Assembly: GCF_033568475.1 (NCBI RefSeq)
Contig: NW_027331833.1
Span: forward strand, 124,001 to 188,000
DNA length: 64,000 bases
From: Henckelia pumila
Lineage: Eukaryota > Streptophyta > Magnoliopsida > Lamiales > Gesneriaceae
Direction of reading: 5' to 3'
Shown here piece by piece: positions 22,201 to 35,000 of this stretch. The position numbers were made by a program, and so were the translations under genes. The notes under the pieces were generated by a model. That model ran no database searches and was not told where the DNA came from. It saw only the letters and a program-made list of their open reading frames with translations. Numbering within the stretch: position 1 is the first letter of the stretch; each line of letters starts with the position of its first letter.

Positions 22201-24143
22201 TGCGCAATGGAAATATGTGAAAAATAAGATTAAACGACTTTTAAAATTTTTCACTGACAAAACAATTTTGTATATATCGAACAAAGGATCTAGTTTAATT
22301 ATAAAACTTCAAAAGTTCTCTTATAATTAAACATGCAAAATACTATAATAAATTTATTGATTAAGATTCTATTATATGGAATAGGAATCGTTACCAAAAG
22401 TTCTCTGGATGATTCCTTACTTGTATGTGATCGGCTCTTCTGGAATTCCTTCAGCTCCACGGTCTTCCTCATCAATCTTCAAATCAACCAACGGACAATA
22501 GTGTGGGCTAACTCTTTCAATTTTTCTCACAAAATTATTAACTAGAATTTTTCACAAAAATTCTAATCTGACAAGAGAGAATGAGAAGTGCATATGTGTG
22601 TTTCTAGAAAATTTTGATCGATCCTTTTGAAAGTTAGAAAACTATTTTTATAGATTAAAAATTGAACCGATCAAATCTTTTCAATTCTTAATTATTAAAA
22701 ATCAAATCAAAACAAAATCAAAATCTCAACTAATTTAAGATTTACATAACTTTTGAATTTCAAATTTGTAACCAAATTTAAAAAACAAAAATTATGGTTC
22801 TCGAAAATCTAGAAACAAAACTAATTCAAAATTTAGATTTTTTAAATATAGTCAAATATCCAATATTTGATGTCTATTAAAAAATCAAACTTATTTGAAT
22901 TTCTATAGAATTAGATAACCATATCCAATTCTAATATTTAAAATATTTGACATTCAAATAATTATAAAACATCTCAAAATTATCTAAAATAATTATTATC
23001 TCTCTTTCCAAAAAATATTATTTGTAATCAAATTACAAATATAAAATATATAACCTAATTAAATAATAAACAGTTTTATTATTTAATCAATTTGTGAGAA
23101 TTAATAATTAATCATGTTAATTATTTAAGAGTATCCATTGTGATTGCGTGAAGATGGTTTGGGGACCATGGACCCATAATCTCAAACTCCAATAAATTTA
23201 GACAAAATTAATTAAAGCTCTTTAATTAATTATCTAATTTATTAGTTCCAAGGTTACTCCACAAAAAACCCAGAACTGCACTCTTGAGAAGTATGGAACA
23301 TGCTTACCCAAATATTTGAATAGTCCATCGATATAATCATTACATGTTAATTAATCCTTCGTTCATGGTTCACAATTAGAGCTTGGTGAAATTACCGTTT
23401 TACCCCTCTGTTTGTATCTAAAACCTTAAGTACCATTGATCTACTAGTGAACAGTTAATTCGTAATCTAATTATGAATTAGAGCGCTCAAATTGTTCAGT
23501 GCTAGAACCAATACTCAAGGGAACCATTTTAACATCCTTTCAAAAATTACGGATTCCATGTCTGTAAATCATATTTTCAACTGAATGAATTTATGAGTCA
23601 CCAAAATGTAAGTATTAAATCTATTAATAAAATAGATTTTAACGAACAAATCAAGAAACACATTAACACAAACAAGGAGTCTATGATTACTCAGGATTGA
23701 GATTGATCTACATAAGATCATCTTAATGATGTTGATTAAAGTCTTTATAACGGTACTTAAATAAAGACTCTAAAATCACATCCGGTCCTTGTCCTATATA
23801 ATCAAATAATATAAAATGCCTCTACTTAGTGTCCCTACGCTGAAAGTTCGGATAAAACTTTCATATTCAAAATATCAATAGACCGCATTAATGATTACCA
23901 ATTAAAGATCCATACTTTAATCAATCATGAACATTTTAAATATATTATCTATGATTTTAATCCTCATGTATATAACAATTTTATATACTAAAATCACATC
24001 AACTATAATATATTATGGATTTTATATAGATATCCGTTTTTAAGCAAAACGGCATAAAACAATCAAACAATAGAATAAATAATTCTTTTATTTAAAATTA
24101 ACAATTAATAACAAATATCTGTTTTATGGGCACATTTCCAACA
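22201..24143. mobile_element. probable degenerate solo LTR, about 1.94 kb
   Basis: The left end (ATGGAAATATGTG) and right end (CACATTTCCAACA) are imperfect inverted repeats of the kind bounding large Ty1/copia LTRs. The inside is AT-rich and non-coding. No convincing target duplication was found, and the left terminus is mutated or truncated. Orientation and clade are not assigned. Confidence 0.5.
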
Positions 24144-24423
24144 AAATGTCATTCCTCTGTGGTTGAATTCTGTTATGCAATCAATTATACTGGATTACTG
24201 GATCTTGGTTTTGATGGATCTCCCTTAATTTACATGGAATAATAATCAAATATTCACCACCTCTGCACTAGCTGAAACCAAAAGATCTTCATAAGGAGTC
24301 AGATTGAAGGAGGACCACTGATTAAGGATGACGTCCAGCGATTCTGGAATATCCGGACTCTCACCGGAGCAAGAACCCGCAAGCACCACCGACGACGATG
24401 TCATAGATAGGATAAAATAGATA
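24144..24423. other. spacer, nothing recognised
   Basis: No ORF, repeat or RNA gene was recognised in this stretch between transposon fragments. Confidence 0.4.
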
Positions 24424-24432
24424 ATTTACACC

Positions 24433-24601
24433 GGTTTAGTCTATGGTAGCACATGGACACTGCTCATATGCTGCATCCAATGACCCTTTTTTTTTTTTTT
24501 TTTGCATTTGAGATGTTCACATGAATATCTCAAATGCAAAAAAATGTGGCCGGTGGATACCCATTCGGGCACTGCCCGAATGTTGTAGCATAGACTAAAC
24601 C
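24433..24601. mobile_element. 169-bp Mutator-like MITE with 9-bp target duplication
   Basis: The ends are GGTTTAGTCTATG and CATAGACTAAACC, exact inverted repeats. They are flanked by the perfect 9-bp direct repeat ATTTACACC (24424-24432 and 24602-24610). The centre is a second palindrome, GCATTTGAGATGTTC facing its reverse complement, next to a T18 run. It is small, non-coding and cleanly bounded. Confidence 0.92.
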
Positions 24602-24670
24602 ATTTACACCTTACTGTCACTTTTAACAAGTTGGTGAAGCAAGAACCTAACAGACCATACTCTCATAGAG

Positions 24671-24853
24671 CAATGGCGGAGCTAAGTGCATTGTCCGGGT
24701 GGCATAAATTTTTTTTGAAAATTTTTATATATTAATTTTGTTTAATTTTTGTTTAATTTGATTTTAGCCCGGGTAATTCGATTCAAAAAATTAAAATAAT
24801 GGTGGGCCTAAAATTTTAGTACGGATAGAATGATAATCCTGGCTTCGCCATTG
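24671..24853. mobile_element. 183-bp hAT-like MITE with 8-bp target duplication
   Basis: The ends CAATGGCGGAGC and GCTTCGCCATTG are inverted repeats with one mismatch in the first 12 bases. The flanks are perfect 8-bp direct repeats TCATAGAG (24663-24670 and 24854-24861). An 8-bp duplication fits the hAT superfamily. The interior is AT-rich and non-coding. Confidence 0.9.
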
Positions 24854-24879
24854 TCATAGAGATATATTTTAGAGAGACC

Positions 24880-25100
24880 CAAACGTGAACCCTAACCGAC
24901 TTATAATTATGGTGACGTATAGAGGCCTTGTGGTGGAAATATTTTGTGTTACGATCCCCTCCCGCTAGCCAATCAGCACGAGATCTTTGTTTCCAGTAAG
25001 ATTCTTCTAATTCCAATAAATGATCCAATTGCTTGTCCAACCTTCTAATTTCCTCTCGTTTGCTGAAGAAACGTGCAGAGAATTCAAGCAGAAAATTTGA
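24880..25100 (-). pseudogene. LINE fragment: start of reverse transcriptase region, minus strand
   Basis: The minus-strand frame contains [18 protein letters not shown] followed by [13 protein letters not shown], the conserved stretch just before the LINE reverse transcriptase domain. The frame extends upstream of 25040 as well. The rest of the element is missing. Confidence 0.85.
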
Positions 25101-25235
25101 TTCTGGATCTGTTTAATCTTCTTTGGTAAGTGCCCAAAAGTACACTGCCCCAACCCCAATATTTCAATTGGTGACCACGTGATGTGAGTTTATGAATAAG
25201 CTCCGCCGGATATTCGCAACCTATGCTTATAGTAT

Positions 25236-25424
25236 ACCGGGGAATATCATTCAACATTGTCCAAGATTAGCCAACCAAGTGGCTCACAAACTAGCCCGTA
25301 AATGCTGTTTTGTGAAAAAATAATTTAAGATTCTCGAATGCTATTCTGTTATTTCTCACTAGTTTTGTATTATCAAACTTGTTGAAAATTTAAATATATT
25401 AGCTTCTTGCTCAAAAAAAAAAAA
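25236..25424 (+). pseudogene. LINE 3' end: RNase H tail and poly(A)
   Basis: The frame HCPRLANQVAHKLARK ends at a stop at 25324 and matches the end of the RNase H domain of plant LINEs. A short 3' UTR and an A12 run (about 25413-25424) follow, as expected for a LINE 3' terminus. It points opposite to the neighbouring LINE fragment at 24880-25100, so they are separate pieces or an inversion. Confidence 0.75.
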
Positions 25425-27539
25425 GAATTATAAAATTTGGGATATTTAAAGGCCCAATACAACAAAAAAACTAAAATACAAGGGTAGAAAACCGTCGTTA
25501 AAGTTGTGTTTGTAACCGATGTTAAAAGTCATGTTGTTAAAAGTGCGATCATCAAAGACAAAGTGAAAAACTGTTGTCGTTTGCAAAAAAAATGTTGTTT
25601 TGACAAGACTTTTAACTACAGGGCTTTTAACATCCGTTTTAAGTATGTAATGAACAACATTTTTCTACTCTTGTCTTTTTTCAAGTATACAACAAAAACA
25701 AATTAATATACAATTTTTCAGTATTATAAATTACACAAAATTTGAAAATAAAATTTAATATACAATTTTTAATATTACAAATGACTTAAAATTCAAAATC
25801 AAATCCTAATTCCTTGCATAAAAACAGATCTATACTAATATCTTGATAAATCTGAAACCCTTTCTTTAGCATAGATTAGCAGCCGGCTCGAGCTAGTGCT
25901 GATTTCACAACTACACTTTCTTGACCCAAAATTTTTCATAAAAACCGCATTTATCTTTTTTCCTTTAACTTGTCTATCCAAACTGTAAATTATTTATAAA
26001 AAAAAAAAACAAAAACAAAAACCATGAACACAAATCAAGTAACAAATCATAAAACAAAGAGATTTTTAAAGACAAATTTAAGTAGCAAAGTACCATAATT
26101 CAAGTAATGAATTGTAAAACATATAAACTTTTTTAACTTGTGTCTTTCTTTACTAGGTCAATAAGAATTATCTCAAGTGAATTGTTGCAGGCAGATCTCA
26201 GCACCTACGCTCCATGAAATTTTCAAAGGTTCGGGCACATATTAATTCAGGAGTTTCATCTCATTGAGTGACAAATAAGTGGAATAAATGACATTTAGAA
26301 TACTAATATCATGGAAAATCAAGAGAAAAAAAGATTATGAGTCCTTAAGAGATATAATAACAAATATAATTAAATAGGCCATCATGTTGCCACATTCTCA
26401 GTCATAATAAACAGAAAACAAAAAGGCATAGCTTAATTACTAATCAAAGTTTAAATTAAATAAACAAAAATTACATCATAACTGCTGCTTGCTTTTTCGT
26501 CAAAATCAAAATCAAAATCATCCTTCGCAAATCCATGAAAGCATGCTTTGCCCTTGACAGAGAGCATCGGACCGAATCCTTGAGTAAATTCTAAGACATA
26601 ATGATATCAATCCACTTCAAATTATCAACCAAATCTTTGTTGGAAATTTTGAATGAAATGAGATTAAATGAGACAGAAGCGGAGCCAGGATCACGTAAGA
26701 GAGGGGCCAACAAAGAAAAAACTGAAAGCATAAACACAGACGGATAGATTTTTTATTTTTGATTTTTAAAAAGAGAGATATTATTAGAATGAAAAAAGAA
26801 TAACAAGAGAGGGGACTAAGCCCAAACCTCTCTCAAGATCTTAATAATTAAATAAGTTTCGAGTGAGTTATGATATAAGAAAGTTGTCGAACATGATCAA
26901 AATGCTCAAATTGGATTTTTAATTATAGCATCTCATGTTCTGCAAAGTTTTTTTGGATAAAACTTAGTAGATAAAACGAGATTCATTGCATTCAATTTTA
27001 TGCTAGTTTATTTAACACTATCTACTCTATGTTTATCAATTAAATTACATTATAATTCATGAATATAATAAAAATACATTGATATACACAAATATTTTCG
27101 ACCAATTATTCAACAGATAGAAATAGTCAAACAAAAATAATCAAAGATGCAAAAATTAACAATGCTAATTTTATTTTTTACAATAAATTTTAGTATTTCT
27201 AATATTGATATCAAATGTGTTGTCCCATAATTAAATAAAACAAAGATTTAAAACAAGAAAAAAAATAAATAGAAGAATTAAGAAATATATGCTCTCAAGA
27301 AACCAAAACCTAATTTTTTGAAAAAAATGATTTAAAATACACGATATGAAGAAAAAATACGGTGAGAATAATATTCTCAGTAAAAGATACTAGCATACAA
27401 TATCACATAATATATCAAAACATGATATATAATCAAATTCCACATATACCTCAAGTAATTCATTCAATTGCGGAATTAAAATGATATGCATGACTTTAAA
27501 ACTTCTGGATTATCATACTCAGATAATCAAAAGGAATTC
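25425..27539. other. intergenic, no gene recognised
   Basis: The stretch is AT-rich. At 25480-25680 GTTGTTAAAA and TTTTAACATC words recur, a pattern often seen at ends of DNA transposons. At about 26685-26830 two GAGAGGGG words surround AGCGGAGCCAGG, resembling the hAT-like MITE end at 24671 but without a clear partner. No protein-coding gene is supported. Confidence 0.4.
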
Positions 27540-28770
27540 TTCTTTCTTTCTTCGGTTTGGGATCCCGAGGTTAAAATATCCAACAATCACACCGAACTCT
27601 CCTTTCGAGGTGGATGAGGTATATTTTAATCCTCTAAACTCTAGGGCATTATAGTGAGTTAATCGACACTTGTAGTAAATCGCCTACCAAGGCCACTCAA
27701 CTATAATTTCCAGATCGTCTAATTCAAAATGAATAATCAATCGGTTCAATATGAATGCATATGAAATCTCATGCATTCAAATATCAATTCAATCATAAGT
27801 TTAATAAGCATATAAACATGCAATATGTGATTTCTTCTAGAACACTCGAATCAATCCGGATTCAAGTTAATCGTCTTATTTCATTCCAAAGTCGTCTTAT
27901 ACCTTCTTGTCGTTCACAATCTTCAATCTGTAAAACAACAAATCTCAATTCAATATCTATTCAAGTTCTACGATCGATAAGTAAGAAGTCGATACTATAC
28001 CGGCTCAATCTTCCAAACTGATCGAAGCTGCAATCTCGCAACTCCAAGGACTTCGAATCAATCTAACAGAAGAAGTCACAAGATCAATTTCGATAGCAAA
28101 ACCTCATCAAACTCAGTATAATCAAATCAATAGAAACGATATCCCGAAACTCAAACTGACGGCATAACAGCTATAAACTGATCAAACCAAAATTGCAGAC
28201 ATCAGAATATCAATTCCAAATACTCAAACCAATCATCCAACATCATTTCCAAGTCAAACCCAACACATATCAAAAATCTAAGTTTCGAAAATCATAAGAA
28301 AAATCATATCAAATTCGATCGTCGAAATTTCTCCGAACCGTCTTAGATATACTATCACAGCTACCTCAAGAACATCATCTCCGAATTTAAATCAATTCTA
28401 ACAACATCCAATATTTCAACCTCTTAGAAATAAGAGAAGCTTACTTCCAAACGGAGCACTCGATGCTGTGATCGCAGATATCTACTCGAGATTGAATTCC
28501 AACGGACGGATCGAGATAAAAATGAAATCACAAAAGCTTGGGGAAGCTTTTGTCGCTTCAATGGAGGAGGGAATGGTTGGAGGTGATGAAGGGATGAAGT
28601 GAAGACTTAGTCAAAGTCTCAACCTTATAACAAAATCCATCTTTGCGTTTTAGTCCCTGAAATTTTCAAAAATTACAAAATAGACCCTGATCAATAAAAA
28701 GTCGGCTTTCGAATTCTGAAATCACTGATTATCTCAAATAAAGTCAATTAAGATAATTTGGGGCGTTACA
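27540..28770 (-). repeat. Ty3/gypsy-like LTR remnant
   Basis: The right boundary is clear: on the minus strand it starts TGTAACGCCCC, a typical gypsy LTR start, exactly where a gag reading frame stops matching. The left limit is not visible and 27540 is only an estimate. The region is non-coding. Confidence 0.45.
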
Positions 28771-29030
28771 CCATGAATCTCCGAGTTGAGATTTTGCAGA
28801 AAAAGATCATACTTGGCTTCCGAGCTATTGGCAAAATACGGGTAATAAGGTAGCAGCTCAAATAAATTATGTTGGTATTCGTCAATCGACATGTTTCCCT
28901 GCTTCAAGTTCATCAGCTCATTCACCTTTGATTATCGGATCGTTGCAGGAAAGTACGTTCTCTAAATGCATTACGGAATTCGGCCCAAGTAGTTGTGCCT
29001 CGCTCATATTTAATTTGCAGCTTATGTGTC
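28771..29030 (-). pseudogene. Ty3/gypsy gag fragment
   Basis: On the minus strand LQIKYERGTTTWAEFRNAF (about 28960-29025) is followed, after a frame slip near 28925, by MNLKQGNMSIDEYQHNLFEL and a stretch ending NLNSEIHG. These are signatures of the Retrotrans_gag domain of plant gypsy elements. The frame runs directly into the LTR-like TGTAACGCC at 28770, so zinc knuckle and pol are missing. The 5' part is also cut, by unrelated sequence at about 29030. Confidence 0.75.
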
Positions 29031-29900
29031 TTTTATATTAGTGTTATTTCTAGAATATTTAAGCAGCAGAATAAAAAAACTAAAGACACGGGATTTTAAC
29101 GTAGTTTGGTTGAAAAACCTATATCTACTGGACCACGCCTAGATATCAAATGAATCCACTAAAATTGAATATGTTACAATCACATAAGTACTTATTCAAT
29201 AACAAAAAAATCTCTCTTTTTATGACACCTTTATGATGAACACTTTTAGCAGATTCACTTGGCAACACCACTCGTTTTTTATTCCGATCTCTTCGAACTT
29301 TCTTTAATGCGGTGGATTGTTCTCTTTCGAGAACGTCACCTTCCTCTCCCGAGAAATGTATCACAACCTTCACTTGTAAGTTTGTGCCACGATCAAGCTT
29401 GTACTCTGAACTTAGAATGCATTTTTGTGATACTTTTCTCAGCTTGTCTCACTGGATATCGGGACACTTAGTAGAACACGTGTTTTTTTCACCAGAATAT
29501 GTCCCGCACCCTCAATGATGTATTATGCCCATAATATAATATTGAACATTCTACAGATATCTCATGAGTCTGTTTCAAGAGATATACTCACTACATTTTA
29601 TCTTCATGCTTATCAATATCAAATTTATATCACATTGATACTTTCGATACCTTGATCCATGTACCTGGACAATTTCTTAGCACTTATACACTCATGCACA
29701 TAATATATTGTTATAAATATTAGTATAAACATAAGACTATCTTCTAATCATATATCTCATGCATGATAATATCAAGATAACAATATTTATCATCAACAAC
29801 TAATCATTAATATTCCAATCAAACCAAAATATCTAACTAATCTAGATAATATCCACACACCAAAATAACAAAAACAAGCCAATCAAAAATTACGTTTAAC
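29031..29900. other. possible LTR fragment, unclassified
   Basis: Sequence such as GGATTTTAACGTAGTTTGG at about 29091 resembles words common in plant LTRs. It interrupts the gypsy gag remnant, but neither terminus nor target duplication could be found. Short ORFs at 29146-29518 are not supported as genes. Confidence 0.3.
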
Positions 29901-30855
29901 ATGTATAATAATAAGTCTCGACATATTCATTGAAAGCATAATAACATGCAATAATTGATCTCAAATTGAGTTTATCATAATTGATTATATCAAATCATAT
30001 TATAACTTGGTGAATCCGCTGACAAAACATTGAATAGAGATAAAGTGTATAATTAGTCAAAATAAATGATCTTAAAATCTTTAAAAAAATTCTCATAGTG
30101 GTAACCAACTTTATTGATGGGAGATTACAAGATTTTAATTGATTCAATGTGACAATTAAATTATGAGAATTTGAGTTAACACTCGAAAATATTTCGTATT
30201 CATTCCTAAGACGAAGGATGTTGTTGCATATTATTGGATAGATGTTAAGTTTTGTATTTTAAATGGTTAATTTGCCTGGAAAATATGAAGTATGGTTGGT
30301 AGGATACTCTTAGAAACAAGTCATCAATGTAGGTGTGAGGACGTGTCGTCTAAAAAAAATACTAATAAAGTCAAAAGTGTGTTTCATGACAAAAAAAGAA
30401 CACACTCGAATCCAATACCAACATACAAAACATATGAAACCTTGGAAAACCAAGTTTGTTTGAACCAATCACGTAACACATATTAGCTCTGAAGATTACA
30501 TCCTCAAAAGACTTGGCATTTCTAGTGATCCAAAATCCAAATGAAGTAAACCGTGGGGAAAAATGTCAATGCTCGAGCCTTCATAGCGTGAGACGTGAAC
30601 GATACCTAGATAGGTAGAGATGACCAAACACATAACATGACGTTAATTTGCGTACCTTAATCTAAGAATATAGATCAATAATTCAACTTCATTGTTTGTA
30701 ATAATTATAAATGTACAACCAATTTTACAAGGCGAATGTCATGTTCTGTCTCTTTTTAAAAGTATTACTTCTAAACCAGATCAATTCGTACACGAATATC
30801 TTTGTAATTTACATCAAGATTGTACTTAAATCAATGGATAAATTTGAGGTATTAA
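29901..30855. other. intergenic, nothing recognised
   Basis: No coding region, RNA gene or clear repeat is recognised. The sequence is AT-rich with short ORFs only. Confidence 0.4.
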
Positions 30856-31195
30856 GGGAGTGTTTGCAATAGATTGTACTTTTGTAGAAGTGATTAATTT
30901 ATAAATTATAAAAAAATTAAAAAAAATCAAAAGTTGGTAGTGTTTGGAAATAAATGTGAAAATCTAAAAATCAAAGTCGAGTAGTGTTTGATAAATAAGT
31001 GATTAGATTGATTTTAACAATGACCTTCTTATTAGAATCACTTTTGAAGAATCATAATCACCACATGACTAGCTTTTGGATTTCAATTAAGTTAAACATA
31101 AACTAACACATAATCTAGGTTTAAAAAACACACAAAAATAATTTTTTTAAGCCAAAAGCTAATAATCACTTTTTTTAGTGATTGCAAAGACTTCC
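30856..31195. mobile_element. probable MITE upstream of the DnaJ gene
   Basis: The ends GGGAGTGTTTGCAAT and ATTGCAAAGACTTCC are imperfect inverted repeats, and the adjoining arms (AAGTGATTA and TAATCACTTT) also pair. This resembles hAT-type MITE ends. No target duplication was found. Confidence 0.45.
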
Positions 31196-31436
31196 ACCAA
31201 CTGATATCAGATTCGATGTCTAGTGGTTTCTTCTAATGTATATGAGGATTGTACTTATCATTTTTTGAAACTTGTGTATATCAAAATTGTACTTATGACT
31301 TAAAAATAAATAAATAAATAAATAAAATAAACAAACGAACGAAAACTCGTACACGAACATCCATGACAGTGGATTTGGAGTTTGGAACAAAAAGCGAAAC
31401 ATAATATTTGAACCTCCAGTGTTGCAATACGAATTT

Positions 31437-31475
<39 letters not shown>

Positions 31476-32040
31476 GTGTGAGCGCATCCCGCTATTTCTC
31501 TTTGTATCATCGTTTCGCTTGTCTCTTGACTCACTCGCATGCCAGGTCAATAAAACTTCGATTTCTAGCTTCTTTCTTACTGTTTACTGTAATCTTTGCT
31601 GTTGTTTTTTTGGGGGTTCACGTTTCGTGCTTGCAATTCTATGTTCTCGTAAAATAGATTTTTCATTATTGTCTTGATCATTGCGGAATCGATTCATTTG
31701 GGTACTTTCTCCTTATTTTTGAGGCGATATTTGAAGTGATCCAAAAATTTGAGTTTCGCTCGCTCATATTCCACCTCGATTATCGCGAAAGTTCTGTGCT
31801 TTTTATTTTATATTTTATTTTTTTCCGTTTGGATTTTTAATTTTTGAAATTTGCTTGTAGATTTGTATAAAGAGGGGTTCTAAGATATGTGGGGTAGTGC
31901 TTTTCAGATATAGAGAAGGAAAGAGATCAACCGTGAAGGAAGCAAGAAGGAAATGAAAACACATTAGACATAATTTTGGTGAAATTTGCAGAGATATAAT
32001 AGAGAGAGAGAGAGAGAAAGGTTTAAATTTTGGGCTAGAG
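31196..32040 (+). promoter_or_regulatory. upstream region and 5' leader of the DnaJ gene
   Basis: A CT microsatellite (31439-31471) is typical of plant core promoters and 5' leaders. A second, GA-rich run (about 32001-32019) lies 20-40 bases before the start codon. The stretch between is T-rich and could hold a 5' UTR intron, but no splice pair is convincing. Transcription probably starts near the CT run; this is inference. Confidence 0.45.
31439..31471. repeat. CT microsatellite
   Basis: A run of about 16 CT units, read directly from the sequence. ORFs across it on both strands are low-complexity artefacts. Confidence 0.95.
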
Positions 32041-35000
32041 ATGGGAGGCTCGAAAGAGGAGGGGCCATCGGCGGCAGCGCCAGTGTTGCGGCGGGATCCG
32101 TATGAGGTGCTTTGTGTTTCTCGGGATTCTTCTGATCAGGAAATTAAGACCGCTTACAGAAAGCTTGCGCTCAAGTAGGCACTTCCTTTCAATGATCCTC
32201 TTCTTTTTCGTTTGAGTTTCTAATTTCTTAGTATTAGTATTTGAAATTTTTGAAGTAGAATTTTAGCTCATACAACACTATGGAAAACCTTTGAAGTTTG
32301 GTGGAAAAATGTGTATAGATGCACTATGAGAGAAATATGTTTGTTTGCTTTCCTACTTCATAACGTCGGTAATAGTGATCGTTAAGCATTCAACCACATA
32401 TTTTTTAATTGATACTTTATTTAAACGTTAATGATGATGAAATTAATTTTCAATGATTGTTGTCATTTCATTTCTTAACTTGATATACTAGTTTTAGTAT
32501 GCGTCTTTTCTTGTGGGTTTCCATTTTGAATAGAAAGTATGCAATGTGTTTATATGAAGTTGCTGGGTTTTGTGATGTTTATAGTTTTCTATATTGTCGG
32601 TGGTAGTTCGTTGTTTATTTTTTGATGCCTTTGTATTGATTGTTTTGGGATTGATGGAGATGAATTGGAAGTTCTAGTGCTTTTTAGTGTTGCAGTCATC
32701 AAATTAGTCCTTTAGCTTTTTATCAAAGTTCTCTTTTTTGCTCTTTGGATTTTTTTGCTAACCCAAATCTTATGTTTGAATATGATATGAAGTTGACTAT
32801 GCCCTGTAGCACATATGTTACTCTTTTGCCTGTGAAGAACTTTGGTTTATAAGCCTATTTTCTCTTGAAATGCTTGTGTTTATTTTAGTTTGATATGCTT
32901 TACTGCAACCAATAATACGTTAGACAGGCAATAAGCGATGGATTTTGATGGCGTGCTTGTGTTAAGTTTTGAGTAGAACTTTTATTCTCCACTCAGTGAT
33001 GATGTAAAAGAATAAACAACTTGACAACTAGGGAATTCTGGACTTTTTTCAACTCAAGAATGGCTCACATGCTCCATCAACAACAGAATGTGGATTCTGA
33101 GAATGATTTCTTGAACTGGTTAACTAACAAACCAAGCATTTGATAGGTATCATCCGGACAAGAATGCCAGCAATCCTGAAGCTTCCGAGCTTTTCAAGGA
33201 GGTTGCATATTCTTACAGCATTTTATCGGATCCCGAAAAAAGGAGACACTATGATACTGCTGGGTTTGAGGTGACCTTTTGTCTCCTTAGTAACATCAGT
33301 TAATATTTTTGCATTTTTCCAATCTCTTAACGTTAAATGTTTTGTGGACAAATATTTACAATACCGAGAAATTTTATTCTTTCACAGTATGTGGACCTCA
33401 AGTTTCGGCCAAAATGTTTCCACGAACTTCTTTTCAGTTTTGGGCAAAAAGCGAAACCAATAATTGTTCAAAAGGGAAACAAATATGTATTGGTGCTCAG
33501 AAATTGAGAACATATGAAGTTATGCATTTTTAGGTTTCTAGTCTATGTGATGACGTAATATGTTATAGGCAGTGAACGCCTATAAAACTAATTATGATTC
33601 CAATGCTGAAGGTCAAACATAGAACTTATTCTCCTAATTATGGGGCTACTTTTTTGGAGTTTGTGTTTGTTTCTTGTTTTCATTGAAAACTTCTTCCTTT
33701 AGGCATGTTGAAAATCATAGAAAATGAAAATACTGTCATTCATTGTCAGTTTGTCGGACACAAGACATTTGATTCACTGGTTTCCTTGTCCCAGCTCTTG
33801 TATAAAATTTCTGGCATCAGTTGTTCAGAAAACTCGTAAGTTTCCTGTATTGTGGGGTATTGTTTTATGAGTTTAACTTATATGCACTGGAAAAAGTACT
33901 TTCGCTTGTAAAATTGAAGAGTAACTTCCGCTTATAAAACGTAAGAGTAACCTTAGAGCAATTTACTACACCCTTGCTTACTTTTCCGTCTCCATAAAAT
34001 TGGATTGGACGTGATAGTCATGTTTCAGGTGTCGTGATATGTCCCCTTCTATTTTAACATGGTGGTGTGCTATAGAATCTTTTCATGGCCATTTTGAGAC
34101 ATGAAATTCCTTAAAGTTTATGGAAAACATAGATAAAATGGATTATTTTATGCCGTGTATCAATTTAGCAATTTGATTTTTTCTCTGAAGATGAAATATT
34201 TGATGTATTTACCGAGATGGTGAACAGGTTACAGGTGTTTCATCTTTTGTTGAGTAGACAAATGTTTTCTTTCCGTGGCAAAATAGAATTTATTTTTCTG
34301 CATCTGCTGAATTTTTCCTTAAATTATTTTCTGAAGGATGAACAAATGTTTTAACTCTTGTTGTGTGGACAACAATATTTCCTGTCCCTGCGAACCTTTT
34401 TCTTGCACGACTTGGATTCTTAGCAATTTCTTATTGGTGAAGGCAACAGTTGTGTCTTAGGCGCTGTATTTGTGGGAATAACTTCTATGCTAGGAAATCG
34501 AGAGGAAGTTTTATTTTTTTGATACATGCTGATGAAGGTGGACTCGGATTTTTATATTGAATCTTCATGGCTTAATAGTCATACGAGCGTTTTCATAATT
34601 GCTGTCATAAGTATTTAAATATCACCTATCCAAGACACGCATACCAAAACAATTTATCGAAAATTTTGATCATCCTCATTATCAATGATACAGACTTATT
34701 CCAATTTTTCAAAGATAGATTCTTGTCTTTAATACCTTTTTGTCGACCCGGAGCATTACCATTGAGGTCAAAGCATATAAAAAACAATTTATAAATATCC
34801 TGGCATATGAGTTGGTATAATATTTACTCTCTTAGGTTACAAAAGCCTTCAGCTTGTGTGGACATTATATAAGAAATTTTCGACTAATGCAAACTATAAT
34901 TAAAATCGACATCTCCTTATTAACTCAAATTGTTTCTGTTCTGAGTAAAACTGGTGAGCATCTCTTATTTTTGCTTGTCATGACAAAAAGGCCCTTGAAG

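Noticed and set aside
31220..31677. Several 85-106-codon ORFs across the CT microsatellite
   Set aside because: They consist of ERERER or SLSLSL low-complexity sequence produced by the CT/GA repeat.
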